Source: Lysobacterales bacterium (GTDB taxonomy: Bacteria; Pseudomonadota; Gammaproteobacteria; Xanthomonadales; SZUA-5). Taken from it: a stretch of DNA of 64,000 nucleotides. The notes under the pieces are model-generated. The model searched no databases and was not told the origin of the DNA. It worked only from the letters and a program-made list of their open reading frames with translations. Where the stretch lies: the NCBI GenBank assembly GCA_022841325.1, contig JALHRS010000011.1:17928-81927 (forward strand), read 5' to 3'. The position numbers and the translations under genes are program-made. Positions 30,071 to 39,160 of this stretch are shown one piece after another; within the stretch, counting starts at the first letter, position 1, and the number at the start of each line of letters is the position of its first letter.

Positions 30071-32968
30071 ATGTCGTTCAAGACTCGCCAGCCGCGCACG
30101 CGGCTCGTCGTACGCGCACTGGCTTTGGCATTGATGGGCTTCGGCGCTGCCGCCGTGGCCCAGGACGAGCAGACCATGCAGCGCATCGATGTGACCGGTT
30201 CACGCATCAAGAAGGCCGAAATTGCCGAGGCAACGCCGGTCAACGTCATCACCCGCGAACAGCTCGAAACCAGCGGCCTGCAGAGCATCGGTGATGTGCT
30301 GCAGCAGCTTTCGGGCAGTGGTTCCTCGCTCAACACCAAGTTCAATTCCAGCGGCAACTTTGGCTATCCGCCCGATGGCAGCGGCGTCGGCGCCGGCTCG
30401 ACCACGGTAGACCTGCGTCACCTCGGCGCCAAGCGCGTGCTGGTGCTGGTCGACGGCATCCGCTGGGTCAATGAGTCCTCCGCGTCCGGCGTCAGTCCGT
30501 CGGTCGATCTGAACACCATCCCGCTGAGCATCGTGGAGCGCATCGAAGTGCTGGAAGACGGCGCCTCGTCGATCTACGGCTCCGACGCCATCGCTGGCGT
30601 CGTCAACGTGATCACCCGCCGCGACATGGAAGGCGGGCTGGTCAATCTCTACTACGGCCAGTGGGACGAAGGTGACGGCGAAACCGCCAGCGGCGACGTC
30701 TCCTACGGCGGCAGCACCGACCGCGCCAGCTTCTTCCTCTCGGCCAGCCGTTACGACCAGAAGACCATCTTCTCCAGGGACCGCGAGCAATCGAGCTTCC
30801 CGGTGCCAGGCACCGGCGTCACCCGCGGCAGCTCGGCCACTCCGCGCGGCCGCTTCATCTTTGTCGATCCGAACACCAACAACCAACTCAACCTGACGCT
30901 GCGCAACGGCCTTACCGGTCGCCCGGTCTACAACCCGGCCAACCCGGCCTCCGGTGATTTCCAGAACTTCACCAATGCCGACCGTTTCAACTTCTCGCAG
31001 TTCAATCTGCTGCTGACGCCGAGCAAGCGCACCGGCCTGTTCGGTCAGGTGCGGGTGGAACTCACCGAGAACACCACCTGGTATCTGAAGACCCTGTACA
31101 ACACCCGCGAATCGACCAACCAGGCTGCGCCGGAGCCGATCTTTGTCGGACCGGGTGCAGGTACCGGTGGGCTGGCCGACACCATTTCGATCGATCGCAC
31201 CAATCCCTTCAACCCCTTCGGGTTCACCCTCGACGCCAACAGCAACTTCATCTTCCTCGGCCGTCGTCCGATCGAAGGTGGTCCGCGCATCTACCAGCAG
31301 GATGTCGATACCTGGTACCTCTCGACCGGTCTGGAGGGCAGTCTGGATGTCGGCAACGGTCTGTTCTGGGACCTCAACTACGTCAACAGCGAGAACGAAG
31401 CCGAACAGGTCTTCTACGGCAGCTACAACATCGCCCGCATCGCCCGTGCCCTGGGTCCGCTGTCCCAGTGCACCGCGCCCTGCGTGCCGCTGGACTTCTT
31501 TGGCGGTCCCGGCACCATCACGCCGGCGATGCTGAACTACATCCAGTACGTGGGCGTGGATCGCAGCGCCAACAATCTGGAGATGATCTCGGCCAATATC
31601 TCCGGCGATCTGTTCGACATGCCGGCTGGCGCCCTGGCTTTTGCTGCCGGCTACGAACATCGGGAGCAGGACGGTTTCTTCCAGCCTGATGCGGTCACCG
31701 TCGCCGGTGAAAGCAATGGCGTGCCCTCGCTGCCCACCAGCGGCGACTACGATGTCAACGAGTACTACGCCGAACTGGCCATCCCGGTGCTCTCAGACAC
31801 CGCCTTTGCCAAGGCCCTGGATTTCAGTCTGGCGGCTCGTTATTCCGACTACTCCACCTTCGGTGGCGAGAGCACCGGCAAGCTCGGCATGCGCTGGCAG
31901 GTCAATGACGATCTGACCTTCCGTGGCAGCTTTGCCGAAGGTTTCCGGGCGCCGTCAATCGGCGAGTTGTTCGGCTCGGCCTCGCGCTTCGATGCGGTGC
32001 TGAACGATCCCTGCTCGGGCTATGGCAGCAATACGGGCGTTCCGGCCAACATCGCCGCCAACTGCCGTGCGCTGGGCGTACCGGCCAGTTATCAGCAGCC
32101 CAATCCGCAGATTTCGGTGGTCACCGGTGGCAACGATGAGCTGGAGCCGGAAACCGCCGACAGCACCACGCTGGGCTTCGTCTACAGCCCGGCCTGGGCC
32201 GAGAACAGCAGCTGGTCACGGCGCTTCGACGTGGAACTGACCTGGTACCAGCACAAGCTCAAGGGCGCGATCCAGGCGCTGGATGCGCAGACCCAGCTGG
32301 ATCTGTGCGTGGGCACGCTGGACGACATCTATTGCAACGGCATTGTCCGCAACCAGACCGGTAACATCGCCGGCTTCCAGAACCGTCTGACCAACCTCGG
32401 TCGCATCGACACCGATGGCGTCGACGTCAACTTCTACTGGACCCTGCCGGAATCGGAAATGGGCGACTTCACCCTGGCCTGGCGCAACACCATCGTCAAC
32501 GACTACGAGGCCGTGGGTGCGGGTGGACTGGTCGAGCCGCGCGAAGTGGGTCGTGAGCTGAACGACAGCGGCATTCCGCGCTGGAGCAGCAATCTGCAGC
32601 TGGGTTGGACCCTGGGTTCGGTCAGCGCCGCCTGGACCATGCGCTACACCTCCAAGCTGGAAGAAAGCTGTAGCGACTTCCTGGATGGCTCGCCCAACAG
32701 CTTCACCAACCTCGGCCTGTGCTCCGATCCGAACCCGAACGACGACAGTCTGTCGATCAATCGCCTCGGCGGCACCACCTACAACGATCTGCAGCTGAGC
32801 TGGCGTCTGCCGGAAGACTTCCTGGCAGCCACCCTGTCGGCCGGTGTCAACAATGTCTTCGACAAGGACGCACCGATCTGTCTGACCTGCTCGTTGAACG
32901 GCTACGACGCGTCGAACTATGACCTGCCGGGCCGCTTCTGGTACGCCAAGGCTGCGGTGAAGTTCTGA
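30071..32968 (+). CDS. TonB-dependent outer-membrane receptor
   Basis: A 965-residue receptor with a long signal peptide (to about residue 34), a TonB-box-like region ([15 protein letters not shown]), a plug domain ([26 protein letters not shown] ... [12 protein letters not shown] ... [35 protein letters not shown]) and a 22-strand barrel ending in Phe ([10 protein letters not shown]). This subgroup is abundant in Xanthomonadales and is usually tied to peptide or carbohydrate uptake; the substrate is unknown. Two C-terminal Cys pairs (ESCSDF/LCSDP, ICLTCS) are notable. A terminator follows. Confidence 0.95.
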   Translation: MSFKTRQPRTRLVVRALALALMGFGAAAVAQDEQTMQRIDVTGSRIKKAEIAEATPVNVITREQLETSGLQSIGDVLQQLSGSGSSLNTKFNSSGNFGYPPDGSGVGAGSTTVDLRHLGAKRVLVLVDGIRWVNESSASGVSPSVDLNTIPLSIVERIEVLEDGASSIYGSDAIAGVVNVITRRDMEGGLVNLYYGQWDEGDGETASGDVSYGGSTDRASFFLSASRYDQKTIFSRDREQSSFPVPGTGVTRGSSATPRGRFIFVDPNTNNQLNLTLRNGLTGRPVYNPANPASGDFQNFTNADRFNFSQFNLLLTPSKRTGLFGQVRVELTENTTWYLKTLYNTRESTNQAAPEPIFVGPGAGTGGLADTISIDRTNPFNPFGFTLDANSNFIFLGRRPIEGGPRIYQQDVDTWYLSTGLEGSLDVGNGLFWDLNYVNSENEAEQVFYGSYNIARIARALGPLSQCTAPCVPLDFFGGPGTITPAMLNYIQYVGVDRSANNLEMISANISGDLFDMPAGALAFAAGYEHREQDGFFQPDAVTVAGESNGVPSLPTSGDYDVNEYYAELAIPVLSDTAFAKALDFSLAARYSDYSTFGGESTGKLGMRWQVNDDLTFRGSFAEGFRAPSIGELFGSASRFDAVLNDPCSGYGSNTGVPANIAANCRALGVPASYQQPNPQISVVTGGNDELEPETADSTTLGFVYSPAWAENSSWSRRFDVELTWYQHKLKGAIQALDAQTQLDLCVGTLDDIYCNGIVRNQTGNIAGFQNRLTNLGRIDTDGVDVNFYWTLPESEMGDFTLAWRNTIVNDYEAVGAGGLVEPREVGRELNDSGIPRWSSNLQLGWTLGSVSAAWTMRYTSKLEESCSDFLDGSPNSFTNLGLCSDPNPNDDSLSINRLGGTTYNDLQLSWRLPEDFLAATLSAGVNNVFDKDAPICLTCSLNGYDASNYDLPGRFWYAKAAVKF

Positions 32969-32985
32969 TCATCTGAGCGCACACA

Positions 32986-33017
32986 GGCCCGATCCGCCCT
33001 GCGCGGGGCGGGCCTTT
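32986..33017 (+). terminator. Terminator after the TonB-dependent receptor
   Basis: Stem CCGCCC / GGGCGG (with possible GGCCCG/CGGGCC extension) followed by TTTTTC. Confidence 0.8.
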
Positions 33018-33046
33018 TTCTTTGGGTGCGTAAACCAGACGGCAGG

Positions 33047-33080
33047 CAAAAAAAACCGGCCCGCAGGGCGCGGGCCGGGC
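33047..33080 (-). terminator. Terminator for the IPTL-CTERM-type gene
   Basis: On the minus strand, CCGGCCCGC / GCGGGCCGG stem followed by a run of eight T. It lies 20 bases beyond the stop at 33100. Confidence 0.85.
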
Positions 33081-33099
33081 TGCTGCGTCAAGCGGTGAA

Positions 33100-33624
33100 T
33101 CAATGCTGGCGTCGCACCACGGTCATGCCGATGGCCAGCGTCAAGCCAATCAGTGCGAGCAATCCAAACTGATTCAGACTGGGCGCCGGGACTGCGGCAG
33201 CGGGCAAGCCGCTACCACTCAGCGCCGCCGTACTGGTGATCGGATTGCTGCCGAAAACCGATGCAGTGACCTGGGCGGTGCCGTTCTGGACACCGACGGC
33301 CTGCGGTGAAAAGACCACGCCGATGGTGCATGGGTTCGGGGCCACGCCGGAACTGGGGCAGCTGCCGCCGCTGCGCTGCCAGCCAGCGGGCAGGGTGATG
33401 CTGACGTTGGCCAGGGGGTCCAGGCCTCGGAAGCCCGGAGTGCCCTGAACGGTCAGAAAGGCTGCCGCACTGCTGCCGCCCAAGCTGACATTGCCGAAGT
33501 TGAGTGCGCTGGGGGTGATTTGCAGTGTAGGCACGCCATCGGTGTCGGCCAGTGCCAGGTTTGAGCTCAGGGCGTTGATGACCAAAGCCAGGGCAAGCGC
33601 GATATTGCTTCGATTTGGAACCAT
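33100..33624 (-). CDS. Secreted ASH-type beta-sandwich protein with IPTL-CTERM-like anchor
   Basis: A 174-residue protein: signal peptide (to about residue 26), one choice-of-anchor-D/ASH-like domain (LQITPSALNFGNVSLGGSSAAAFLTVQ), a Cys pair (CPSSGVAPNPC), then a C-terminal tail VPAPSLNQFGLLALIGLTLAIG ending in Arg-Arg-Gln-His. That tail matches the PEP-CTERM/IPTL-CTERM plan of Pro-rich motif, membrane helix and basic end, a proposed sorting signal. Likely surface-anchored or processed. No sorting enzyme is seen in this window. Confidence 0.8.
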   Translation of the reverse strand: MVPNRSNIALALALVINALSSNLALADTDGVPTLQITPSALNFGNVSLGGSSAAAFLTVQGTPGFRGLDPLANVSITLPAGWQRSGGSCPSSGVAPNPCTIGVVFSPQAVGVQNGTAQVTASVFGSNPITSTAALSGSGLPAAAVPAPSLNQFGLLALIGLTLAIGMTVVRRQH

Positions 33625-33973
33625 GTCTGCGAGATCTCGATAGTGCGAAGACGACCCGATTGGCCGCGTGGAGTCAGACTATCGGTCTCAACCCGGTGGC
33701 GAATGCCATGAATATGGCAGTCTCCGCGGGCTCGGATCCGGCGGCGCTATGCTTGCGCGCCTGAACATCACCGGGGCGTGGATTGATCGACTCTGGCTGG
33801 AATTCTGACGCAGGTGGTGCTCTGCTACGAGCTGATCGATCACCTGACCGAAGTCGGCAAGGCGGCCGGGTTTACCTGATCGATTACAGGACGCATTGCC
33901 CCAGACGAGCCTTCGAGATGGTGTCAGGGCGTCGCGGATGAATCCGCTCCCACAGCCAGGGCGCGGGCCGCGC
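33625..33973. other. Gene-free spacer
   Basis: Nothing recognisable apart from a short remnant (GCGGATGAATCCGCTCCCACAG, about 33935-33956) related to the TGTGGGAGCGG repeats at 47511. No supported gene or terminator. Confidence 0.5.
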
Positions 33974-34492
33974 CTAAGACTGCTCCAGCTTGGGGTAGCC
34001 GGCCGCCACCCAGGCACTGGCAACGTCATGGTTGAAGCGGAAATTGGCGGCTACCCGCTGTCGGGCCAGTTCCTCGCCAGCGTCGTCGATGGCGCTGAGT
34101 TCGGCGTAGGGCTCGTCCTCGTCGGGCACGATATCCAGCAGCACTTTGACGCGTCCATTGCGCACCGCCACCTTGGTGCTCTTGTGCAGGGCGGCAAAGG
34201 CCTGCTGCTCGTGGCGCATGATCACTTCCGAGGCGGTCTTGACCAGCGTGGCGAAGGCGTTGGCATCCAGCGGTTTGGGGTTCTTCTTGTCCCGGCCCAT
34301 GGTCCAGGGGCCGACCAGGGCCGGCTCGGTCTCGCCGTCAGGGGTCATGGCCACGGCCCAGCCCTCGTCATCCTCGTTCTTGATGACCTTGGCAGTCCAG
34401 CCCTTGTCGGCCCAGAGGCGGTCTTCCTGGATGCTGGGTGCTGCGTCCTCGTTGGCCGTATCCCCGGCCTGTACTGCTGCTGGATCAATCAA
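33974..34492 (-). CDS. Hypothetical acidic protein
   Basis: A 172-residue soluble acidic protein, rich in Asp/Glu, with a central stretch GWAVAMTPDGETEPALVGPWTMGRDKKNPKPLD. No domain is recognised. The frame has no ATG near its beginning; TTG at 34492 is the only plausible start before the upstream stop at 34520, so the 5' end is uncertain. It lies downstream of the PIN-like gene on the same strand, 207 bases apart. Confidence 0.6.
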   Translation of the reverse strand: MIDPAAVQAGDTANEDAAPSIQEDRLWADKGWTAKVIKNEDDEGWAVAMTPDGETEPALVGPWTMGRDKKNPKPLDANAFATLVKTASEVIMRHEQQAFAALHKSTKVAVRNGRVKVLLDIVPDEDEPYAELSAIDDAGEELARQRVAANFRFNHDVASAWVAAGYPKLEQS

Positions 34493-34699
34493 GGTCCGGA
34501 TCTCGTGGCTTGGATGGGGTCAGACTAGCAGCCTGCTCGACCACCAGGTGGTTACCGGGCTTCCAGCTCTGGCCGGGACCACCCACTCGAGTTCATGGCT
34601 GCCAGGACGGTGTACTTTCTCACCGTCATTTCTCCGGTTGGTGGCGGACGGTTACGGCACCAGGCTGCCAGCGCCATTCAGCTCGGCCGCTGCCGCCGA

Positions 34700-35284
34700 C
34701 TAGAAATCGTAGCTGACATTGCCATTGGTCTCCGAGATCAGCTTGTTGGCGAACATCGTGTCGATGATGCGGCTGACTTCCTCCGGTGGAATCTTCTTCT
34801 GGAAGAAGGCGGCGACGGTCTGCGTCAGGGTCTTCAGCTTGCGCGGGCGGCCCTTCTTGTCGGTCTTGCCGAGCAGCTCGATCACGCGTTTGGTGTTGGC
34901 ATCTTCGGTCGGTGGCGCGGTTTTCGGATCCAGCTCCAGCAGACTGTTGAGGCGCCGGCATTTCAGGCCTTCCTTGTTCAGATGGCGCAACAGTGGATCG
35001 AAACCCTTGTCCTTGCTCAGCACCAGGCACTGCTGCTGCGGCGAGCGCTCGATGATCCGGCCCAGATGGCAGGCGATGTGGAAGTCCAGCGCATTGCTGC
35101 CGACCCCGTCTACGCGCTGCCAGTCCACCCGCTGTCCCAGCCTTTGCGCCTGCGTCACCAGTTCGATGGGCACGCTCTTCTGGGTGGCGCCGACGAAGAT
35201 GACCACCTCGTAGCCGTCGTCCAGTCGGCTCAGGTCCACCTGCTGGACGTTCTCGTAGTCCACCAGCAGCAGCTTCTTGCTCAT
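34700..35284 (-). CDS. PIN-like nuclease-fold protein with C-terminal helical domain
   Basis: A 194-residue protein. The N-terminal domain begins KKLLLVDYENVQQVDL and contains VVIFVGATQKSVP and NALDFHIACHLGRI, the acidic residues (Asp and Glu of DYEN, Asp of ALDF, Asp of SKDKGFDPLL) expected at a PIN/NYN metal site. The C-terminal ~55 residues (LTQTVAAFFQKKIPPEEVSRIIDTM) resemble a winged-helix or OST-HTH-like module. Putative RNase; target unknown. The ATG at 35284 gives the family N terminus. Confidence 0.85.
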   Translation of the reverse strand: MSKKLLLVDYENVQQVDLSRLDDGYEVVIFVGATQKSVPIELVTQAQRLGQRVDWQRVDGVGSNALDFHIACHLGRIIERSPQQQCLVLSKDKGFDPLLRHLNKEGLKCRRLNSLLELDPKTAPPTEDANTKRVIELLGKTDKKGRPRKLKTLTQTVAAFFQKKIPPEEVSRIIDTMFANKLISETNGNVSYDF

Positions 35285-35580
35285 CGCCTGATTCTCCTTC
35301 GTCCACCGCGGTCCCCCATTGTAGGCTGCCGTGGATGCAGGTGACGTTGGCCGCAAGGCGGTCCACGTGACCCAGGCTTCCAATGTAGGCCGGGTCCGCG
35401 CGCCGGCAGGGTTCGTCTGAGCCGGAGGCTCACCGAGCGCGCGGTGCCCGGCAGGGGCCCGTCGCTGCCGCCGGCGCGAATCTGCACCTCGCTTGCCGGC
35501 GGTCTTGCGTGCGCCAGAGCCGCGCCACCCATCGCCTGCGGCGTGATAATCGGGCGAACGTAAACGACGGAGGCGTTGCC

Positions 35581-36003
35581 ATGGCCAAGGGCGAGTGTAA
35601 CTGTGGCGGCATCCAGTTCGACATCGATCAGGATCTCAGCGAGGTCTATGTCTGCCACTGCTCGATCTGCAGGCGTTCGACCGGCAGCAATGGCATTGCC
35701 GTGGTGGTCGTTCCCACCGAGCGTCTGCGCTGGATTCGAGGCCAGGATCTGATCAGCAGCTGGATCAAACCGGGTGCCGACTGGCAGACCTGGTTCTGTC
35801 GGATCTGTGGCTCGCCGGTCCCCGGCGACAACAACCCGGGCACCGTGTTCGTGCCCGCGGGATCCATCACCGAAGGCGGCGAGGCGCTGCGCGTGGCGCA
35901 CCACATCTGGGTCGATTCCAGAGCGGTCTGGGACCAGATCGGGGATGACGGGAAGCAGCATCCGGAGGCGTTTCGGAAGGGCCAGGCAAGATCACCCACT
36001 TGA
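35581..36003 (+). CDS. GFA-family (Mss4-fold) zinc protein
   Basis: A 140-residue protein of the glutathione-dependent formaldehyde-activating-like family. Zinc-binding pairs are Cys-Asn-Cys-Gly-Gly at residues 5-9, CHCSICRR near 25-32 and CRICGSPVPG near 80-88. True formaldehyde activation is doubtful for most members, so it is described as a Mss4-like zinc protein. The ATG at 35581 fits the family N terminus; upstream in-frame sequence is not protein-like. Confidence 0.88.
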   Translation: MAKGECNCGGIQFDIDQDLSEVYVCHCSICRRSTGSNGIAVVVVPTERLRWIRGQDLISSWIKPGADWQTWFCRICGSPVPGDNNPGTVFVPAGSITEGGEALRVAHHIWVDSRAVWDQIGDDGKQHPEAFRKGQARSPT

Positions 36004-36447
36004 GGCCTGGTTTCGTGCAGGGGCAATGGTTTCGGCCCGATCCGCCCCACGGGCCATGAACCCCCGGCGTCATTGCGACCCCGGACCTGTTCCGGGGGAA
36101 GCAATCCAGACATACAGCCACAGAAGCACTGGATTGCTTCGTCACTGCGTTCCTCGCAATGACGCACCAACAACTTACGATATGGGTTCATGGAGAGCCA
36201 CCTGTGTGCGCCCGACACGGCGCACGGGCCCTGAACCCTGGCAGGCACGAAGCGGCTTTGAGGAGGGACGCGCGCCTGCGCGGCCGCTCTTGATCTCCGC
36301 GCATGGCAAAGCGGCGCCGCAGCGCGGCGCCCTCCACAACAGCGACCCGAAACTCCCGGCGCCCGGCGCCTTGCCGTCCGCAGAGCCGCGGCCGCCAGCG
36401 CGAATACCCGCTCGCGCTCTTCCGAGCTTACGCGCGCCGGAGCCGCG
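36004..36447. repeat. Repeat-filled spacer
   Basis: A family B element (36067-36165), then a GCGGCGCCGC-rich block with CCCTCCACAACAGCGACCCG (36306-36455) that also occurs near 27110-27160. No gene is supported. Confidence 0.8.
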
Positions 36448-36978
36448 CTACGGCTCCCCAGGGATCAACAGTGCGTAGAGCACGCTGTCGATCAATTCAC
36501 CATCCTTGCAGACACTGGCCCGCAGCAAGCCCTCGCGCTCGAATCCGAGCTTTTCCAGCACCCGCATGGATGCCGGATTCCAGGCAAATACCGGCGCCTC
36601 CAGCCGCGCAAATTCGCGGCTGAGCCGGAGCTGGGCCACCAGGGCGCGACCCGCGGCGGTGACGATTCCCTGCCCCCAGAAGGCTTCACCCAACCAGTAG
36701 CCGAATTTTCCGGTGCGCTGGTACACACCCTCACCGGCGATCACGCCGATGGCGCCGACCGCGCGGCCCTGCAGTTCAATCGCCAGATGCAGACTGCGCG
36801 TGGGTCGGTTGGCGTGGGCGATCCAGAAATCGGCATCGGTTTCGGTATAGGGCGAGGGGAAAGTGTCCGTCAGGTTGCGCCAGATCTTTCGATTGTTGGC
36901 CTGTTCGACCAGCGACGCCTTGTCGGCGATCTGCCAGTGGCGCAGGCGCAACCCGGGCTTGTCGGTTTCAAGGATCAT
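36448..36978 (-). CDS. GNAT N-acetyltransferase, RimJ/RimL type
   Basis: A 176-residue acetyltransferase. Motif A region reads FGYWLGEAFWGQGIVTAAGRALV, and ARLEAPVFAWNPASMRVLEKLGFEREGLLR is the classic RimJ/L C-terminal signature. The target could be a protein N terminus or a small molecule. The ATG at 36978 is preferred; a GTG at 36987, directly after the upstream gene's stop, is also possible. Likely co-transcribed with the preceding L7/L12-like gene. Confidence 0.92.
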   Translation of the reverse strand: MILETDKPGLRLRHWQIADKASLVEQANNRKIWRNLTDTFPSPYTETDADFWIAHANRPTRSLHLAIELQGRAVGAIGVIAGEGVYQRTGKFGYWLGEAFWGQGIVTAAGRALVAQLRLSREFARLEAPVFAWNPASMRVLEKLGFEREGLLRASVCKDGELIDSVLYALLIPGEP

Positions 36979-36987
36979 GGACGCCAC

Positions 36988-37434
36988 TCACAGCGGCACC
37001 TCGGCACCCGGGCCGCGCAGCAGCGCAAAGGCAGCGACCGCGGCGAGGATGACCGCGATCAGCCACCACCAGCTGGAACTGGCCTGCGCCGTTGGGGGCG
37101 GTACCGTCGAATGTTCGGGAACTGATGGGTGCTGTGCCTCGATCCAGTCCTTGGCTTCCTTCAGGCCGAGGCCGGTATGCCCGCGCAGCAGCTTGATCGC
37201 CTCGATCTTCTGCCCGCGTTCCAGCGCAGCACGGACATCGGCCGGCATGCCCGCGTCGGAGCCCCCGGGCACGGCCGGCGCGATCTGTCCCGCTCGATAT
37301 TGATCGACCACATACCTGGCTTCCGCCAGCCCGAGGCCAGTGTGTCCGCGCAGTAATTTGATGGCCTCGATGGTCTCGCCGCGCCCGATCGCTTCAAGCA
37401 CGTCCGAGGGCAGAACCTCGGGGGTGATCGACAT
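36988..37434 (-). CDS. Membrane-anchored protein with two L7/L12 C-terminal-like repeats
   Basis: A 148-residue protein. Two ~35-residue repeats (about residues 8-45 and 62-98) both contain IEAIKLLRGHTGLGL followed by Ala-Glu-Ala-Arg or Lys-Glu-Ala-Lys, which is the helical hairpin of the ribosomal protein L7/L12 C-terminal domain that contacts translation factors. A Ser/Pro linker and a single C-terminal membrane helix (SSSWWWLIAVILAAVAAFALL) follow. Function unknown; this is a tail-anchored arrangement. Confidence 0.8.
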   Translation of the reverse strand: MSITPEVLPSDVLEAIGRGETIEAIKLLRGHTGLGLAEARYVVDQYRAGQIAPAVPGGSDAGMPADVRAALERGQKIEAIKLLRGHTGLGLKEAKDWIEAQHPSVPEHSTVPPPTAQASSSWWWLIAVILAAVAAFALLRGPGAEVPL

Positions 37435-37518
37435 GGCCAACCTTCCTCGTGCGGTGGAATGGCTCAATCCTGCGCCGCGCCCACGATCAAGTGAAGTGCC
37501 TGCGCGGGAGCAAGGCGC

Positions 37519-37902
37519 TCAGATCGGACGCAGTTGCTGTTCCAGCGTTCGCGTGTACTCGGTCTGCTCATCACCGGTGTGTCGGGTCGATTTGCGCTCG
37601 ATCAGCATGATCAGGCATTCCTCGTCCGCGACCGGATTGTGGCGTACGCCCTTGGGTACCACGTACATCTGCCCGGGGCCCAGATCGACCGTCTGCGCTT
37701 CCATCTCGATCCGGAACTGGCCTCTGAGCACGTAGAACAGTTCGTCTTCGTCGGTGTGCGCGTGCCAGCCCAGCGTACCTTGCACCTTGGCCACCTTGAC
37801 GTAGTTGTCGTCCAGCTCCGCCACCACCCGCGGCGACCACCTTTCCTCCAGCGCCGCCGCGATCTGTTCCGGTGCCAGCACCTGGTCGTGGCCGCGGCTC
37901 AC
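37519..37902 (-). CDS. Cupin-domain protein
   Basis: A 127-residue single cupin. The metal-binding motifs are GWHAHTDEDELFYVLRGQF (His, His, Glu pattern) and PKGVRHNPVADEE. Cupins of this size bind small ligands or catalyse simple isomerase/dioxygenase steps; the substrate is unknown. The GTG start at 37902 overlaps the stop of the upstream secreted protein by four bases (GTGA), so they are translationally coupled. Confidence 0.88.
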   Translation of the reverse strand: MSRGHDQVLAPEQIAAALEERWSPRVVAELDDNYVKVAKVQGTLGWHAHTDEDELFYVLRGQFRIEMEAQTVDLGPGQMYVVPKGVRHNPVADEECLIMLIERKSTRHTGDEQTEYTRTLEQQLRPI

Positions 37903-38351
37903 GAGCAGTTCTCCTCGACGCTGCGCCAGACCACCGGATCCCAGAAATCATTCGGCGCCTTGGCGCTGATCCGGTCCGGATACAGGCGCGCGCTGATCTG
38001 GTGGTTGGTATTGGCCTGCACCTCGACCTCGATGATCTTGTAGACCAGCGGCACGGCCTTGTTGCCGAGTTTGCGCAGCTTGGTATAGCCGCGTGGGGTA
38101 TCGGCGACCCGCTCCTGGATGGCGATGGCGTGCCTGCCCACCGGCAGGCGATAGCGGTTCAGCGCCCGCTTGGGCAGATCCTCGCCATCGATGCGGCGGA
38201 TGTCGGCCGGGTAGAGATCCTCCGAGAGCGGCGGCTTGGCCGGCGCACTGACATAGCCACAGGCTTCGGTTTCAGCCAGCGCTGGCCAGACCAGCACCAT
38301 CAACAGGCAGGCCAGTCCGGCGCGCGCGCAGTATCCGGGAAACAGGACCAT
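37899..38351 (-). CDS. Secreted hypothetical protein
   Basis: A 150-residue exported protein (signal peptide to about residue 26) with two to three Cys (ACGY near 31 and EENCS at the end) that may form a disulfide. No family is recognised; the segment INGRRIDGED... LPVGRHAIAIQE suggests a small beta-rich fold. Coupled to the downstream cupin gene. Confidence 0.75.
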   Translation of the reverse strand: MVLFPGYCARAGLACLLMVLVWPALAETEACGYVSAPAKPPLSEDLYPADIRRIDGEDLPKRALNRYRLPVGRHAIAIQERVADTPRGYTKLRKLGNKAVPLVYKIIEVEVQANTNHQISARLYPDRISAKAPNDFWDPVVWRSVEENCS

Positions 38352-38429
38352 GGAAATCCTTGCAGAGGTGTAGACCTGCCCATCTTAGCCGGCATGGCTC
38401 GGCAAGGCTCGCCGCGTCTGCGCCAGATG

Positions 38430-38831
38430 CTACTGACCGCGGAAGGCCAGGGTCTGCTTCAGGGTGTCGGCCCGGTGTCGGAAGCGGTGGACCTGACCGG
38501 CGTCGTTGAAGCGCCAGACATGCACCTCGTCGAACTCCTGTACCCGCTTGGCGGTGGCGACCACGGTGAAATCGATATCGATGACGCCGACCACCAACTG
38601 ATCACCCTGCAGCACCGCCTTGGGGACAAAGCTGTGGATCTGCATCGCGCTGAGGCCAGCGAAGAACTCAGCCACGCCGTCGCGGCCGCGACGGGTCTGC
38701 AGCCAGCTGACCTCGGTAGGGCCGTTGTCGTATTCCCACTCCACGTCATCGGCCACCGGGGCCAGGATGGTGGGAATATCGCCGCGCGCAAAGGCGGCAT
38801 AGATTTCGTGCACGGTGTCGGCATTGCTCAT
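38430..38831 (-). CDS. SnoaL-like / NTF2-fold protein
   Basis: A 133-residue cone-shaped alpha+beta barrel protein: MSNADTVHEIYAAFARGDIPTILAPVADDVEWEYD, then RRGRDGVAEFFAGL and a VWRFNDAGQVHRFRHRADT end. Family members include isomerases, hydrolases and uncharacterised stress proteins. The ATG at 38831 fits the family N terminus. No coupling to neighbours is evident. Confidence 0.88.
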   Translation of the reverse strand: MSNADTVHEIYAAFARGDIPTILAPVADDVEWEYDNGPTEVSWLQTRRGRDGVAEFFAGLSAMQIHSFVPKAVLQGDQLVVGVIDIDFTVVATAKRVQEFDEVHVWRFNDAGQVHRFRHRADTLKQTLAFRGQ

Positions 38832-39160
38832 GATCAGGCTCCGGTCTGGGGTCGGAAGAGAGAGCAATCCAAGGTGATGCCCTCCTGTGCAATACGCGTG
38901 AAGGCGGCGATTGGATGCAGGCAATGTGCGTACCGGCATTGGGGCCGGGATCAGGCCTTGTGGGTCCGGTTTCTGTAGGTCCAGGTCTTGTAGGTCCAGA
39001 CTTGTCTGGATGCTTTCGCTTCGGGAGGGCAGAAGCGTCCAGACAAGTCTGGACCTACAGATCCCTCAGATCCGGGGCAAAAGCGGTCTAGCCTTTCCCG
39101 TGCCCCGTGCCCCGTGCCCCGTGCCCCGTGCCCCGTGCCCCGTGCCCCGTGCCCCGTGCC
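38832..39160. repeat. Spacer with family A palindrome and GTGCCCC heptamers
   Basis: A partial then full family A element (about 38976-39059), then about nine copies of the 7-mer GTGCCCC (39098-39160) running up to the stop codon of the RND pump gene. Confidence 0.9.
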
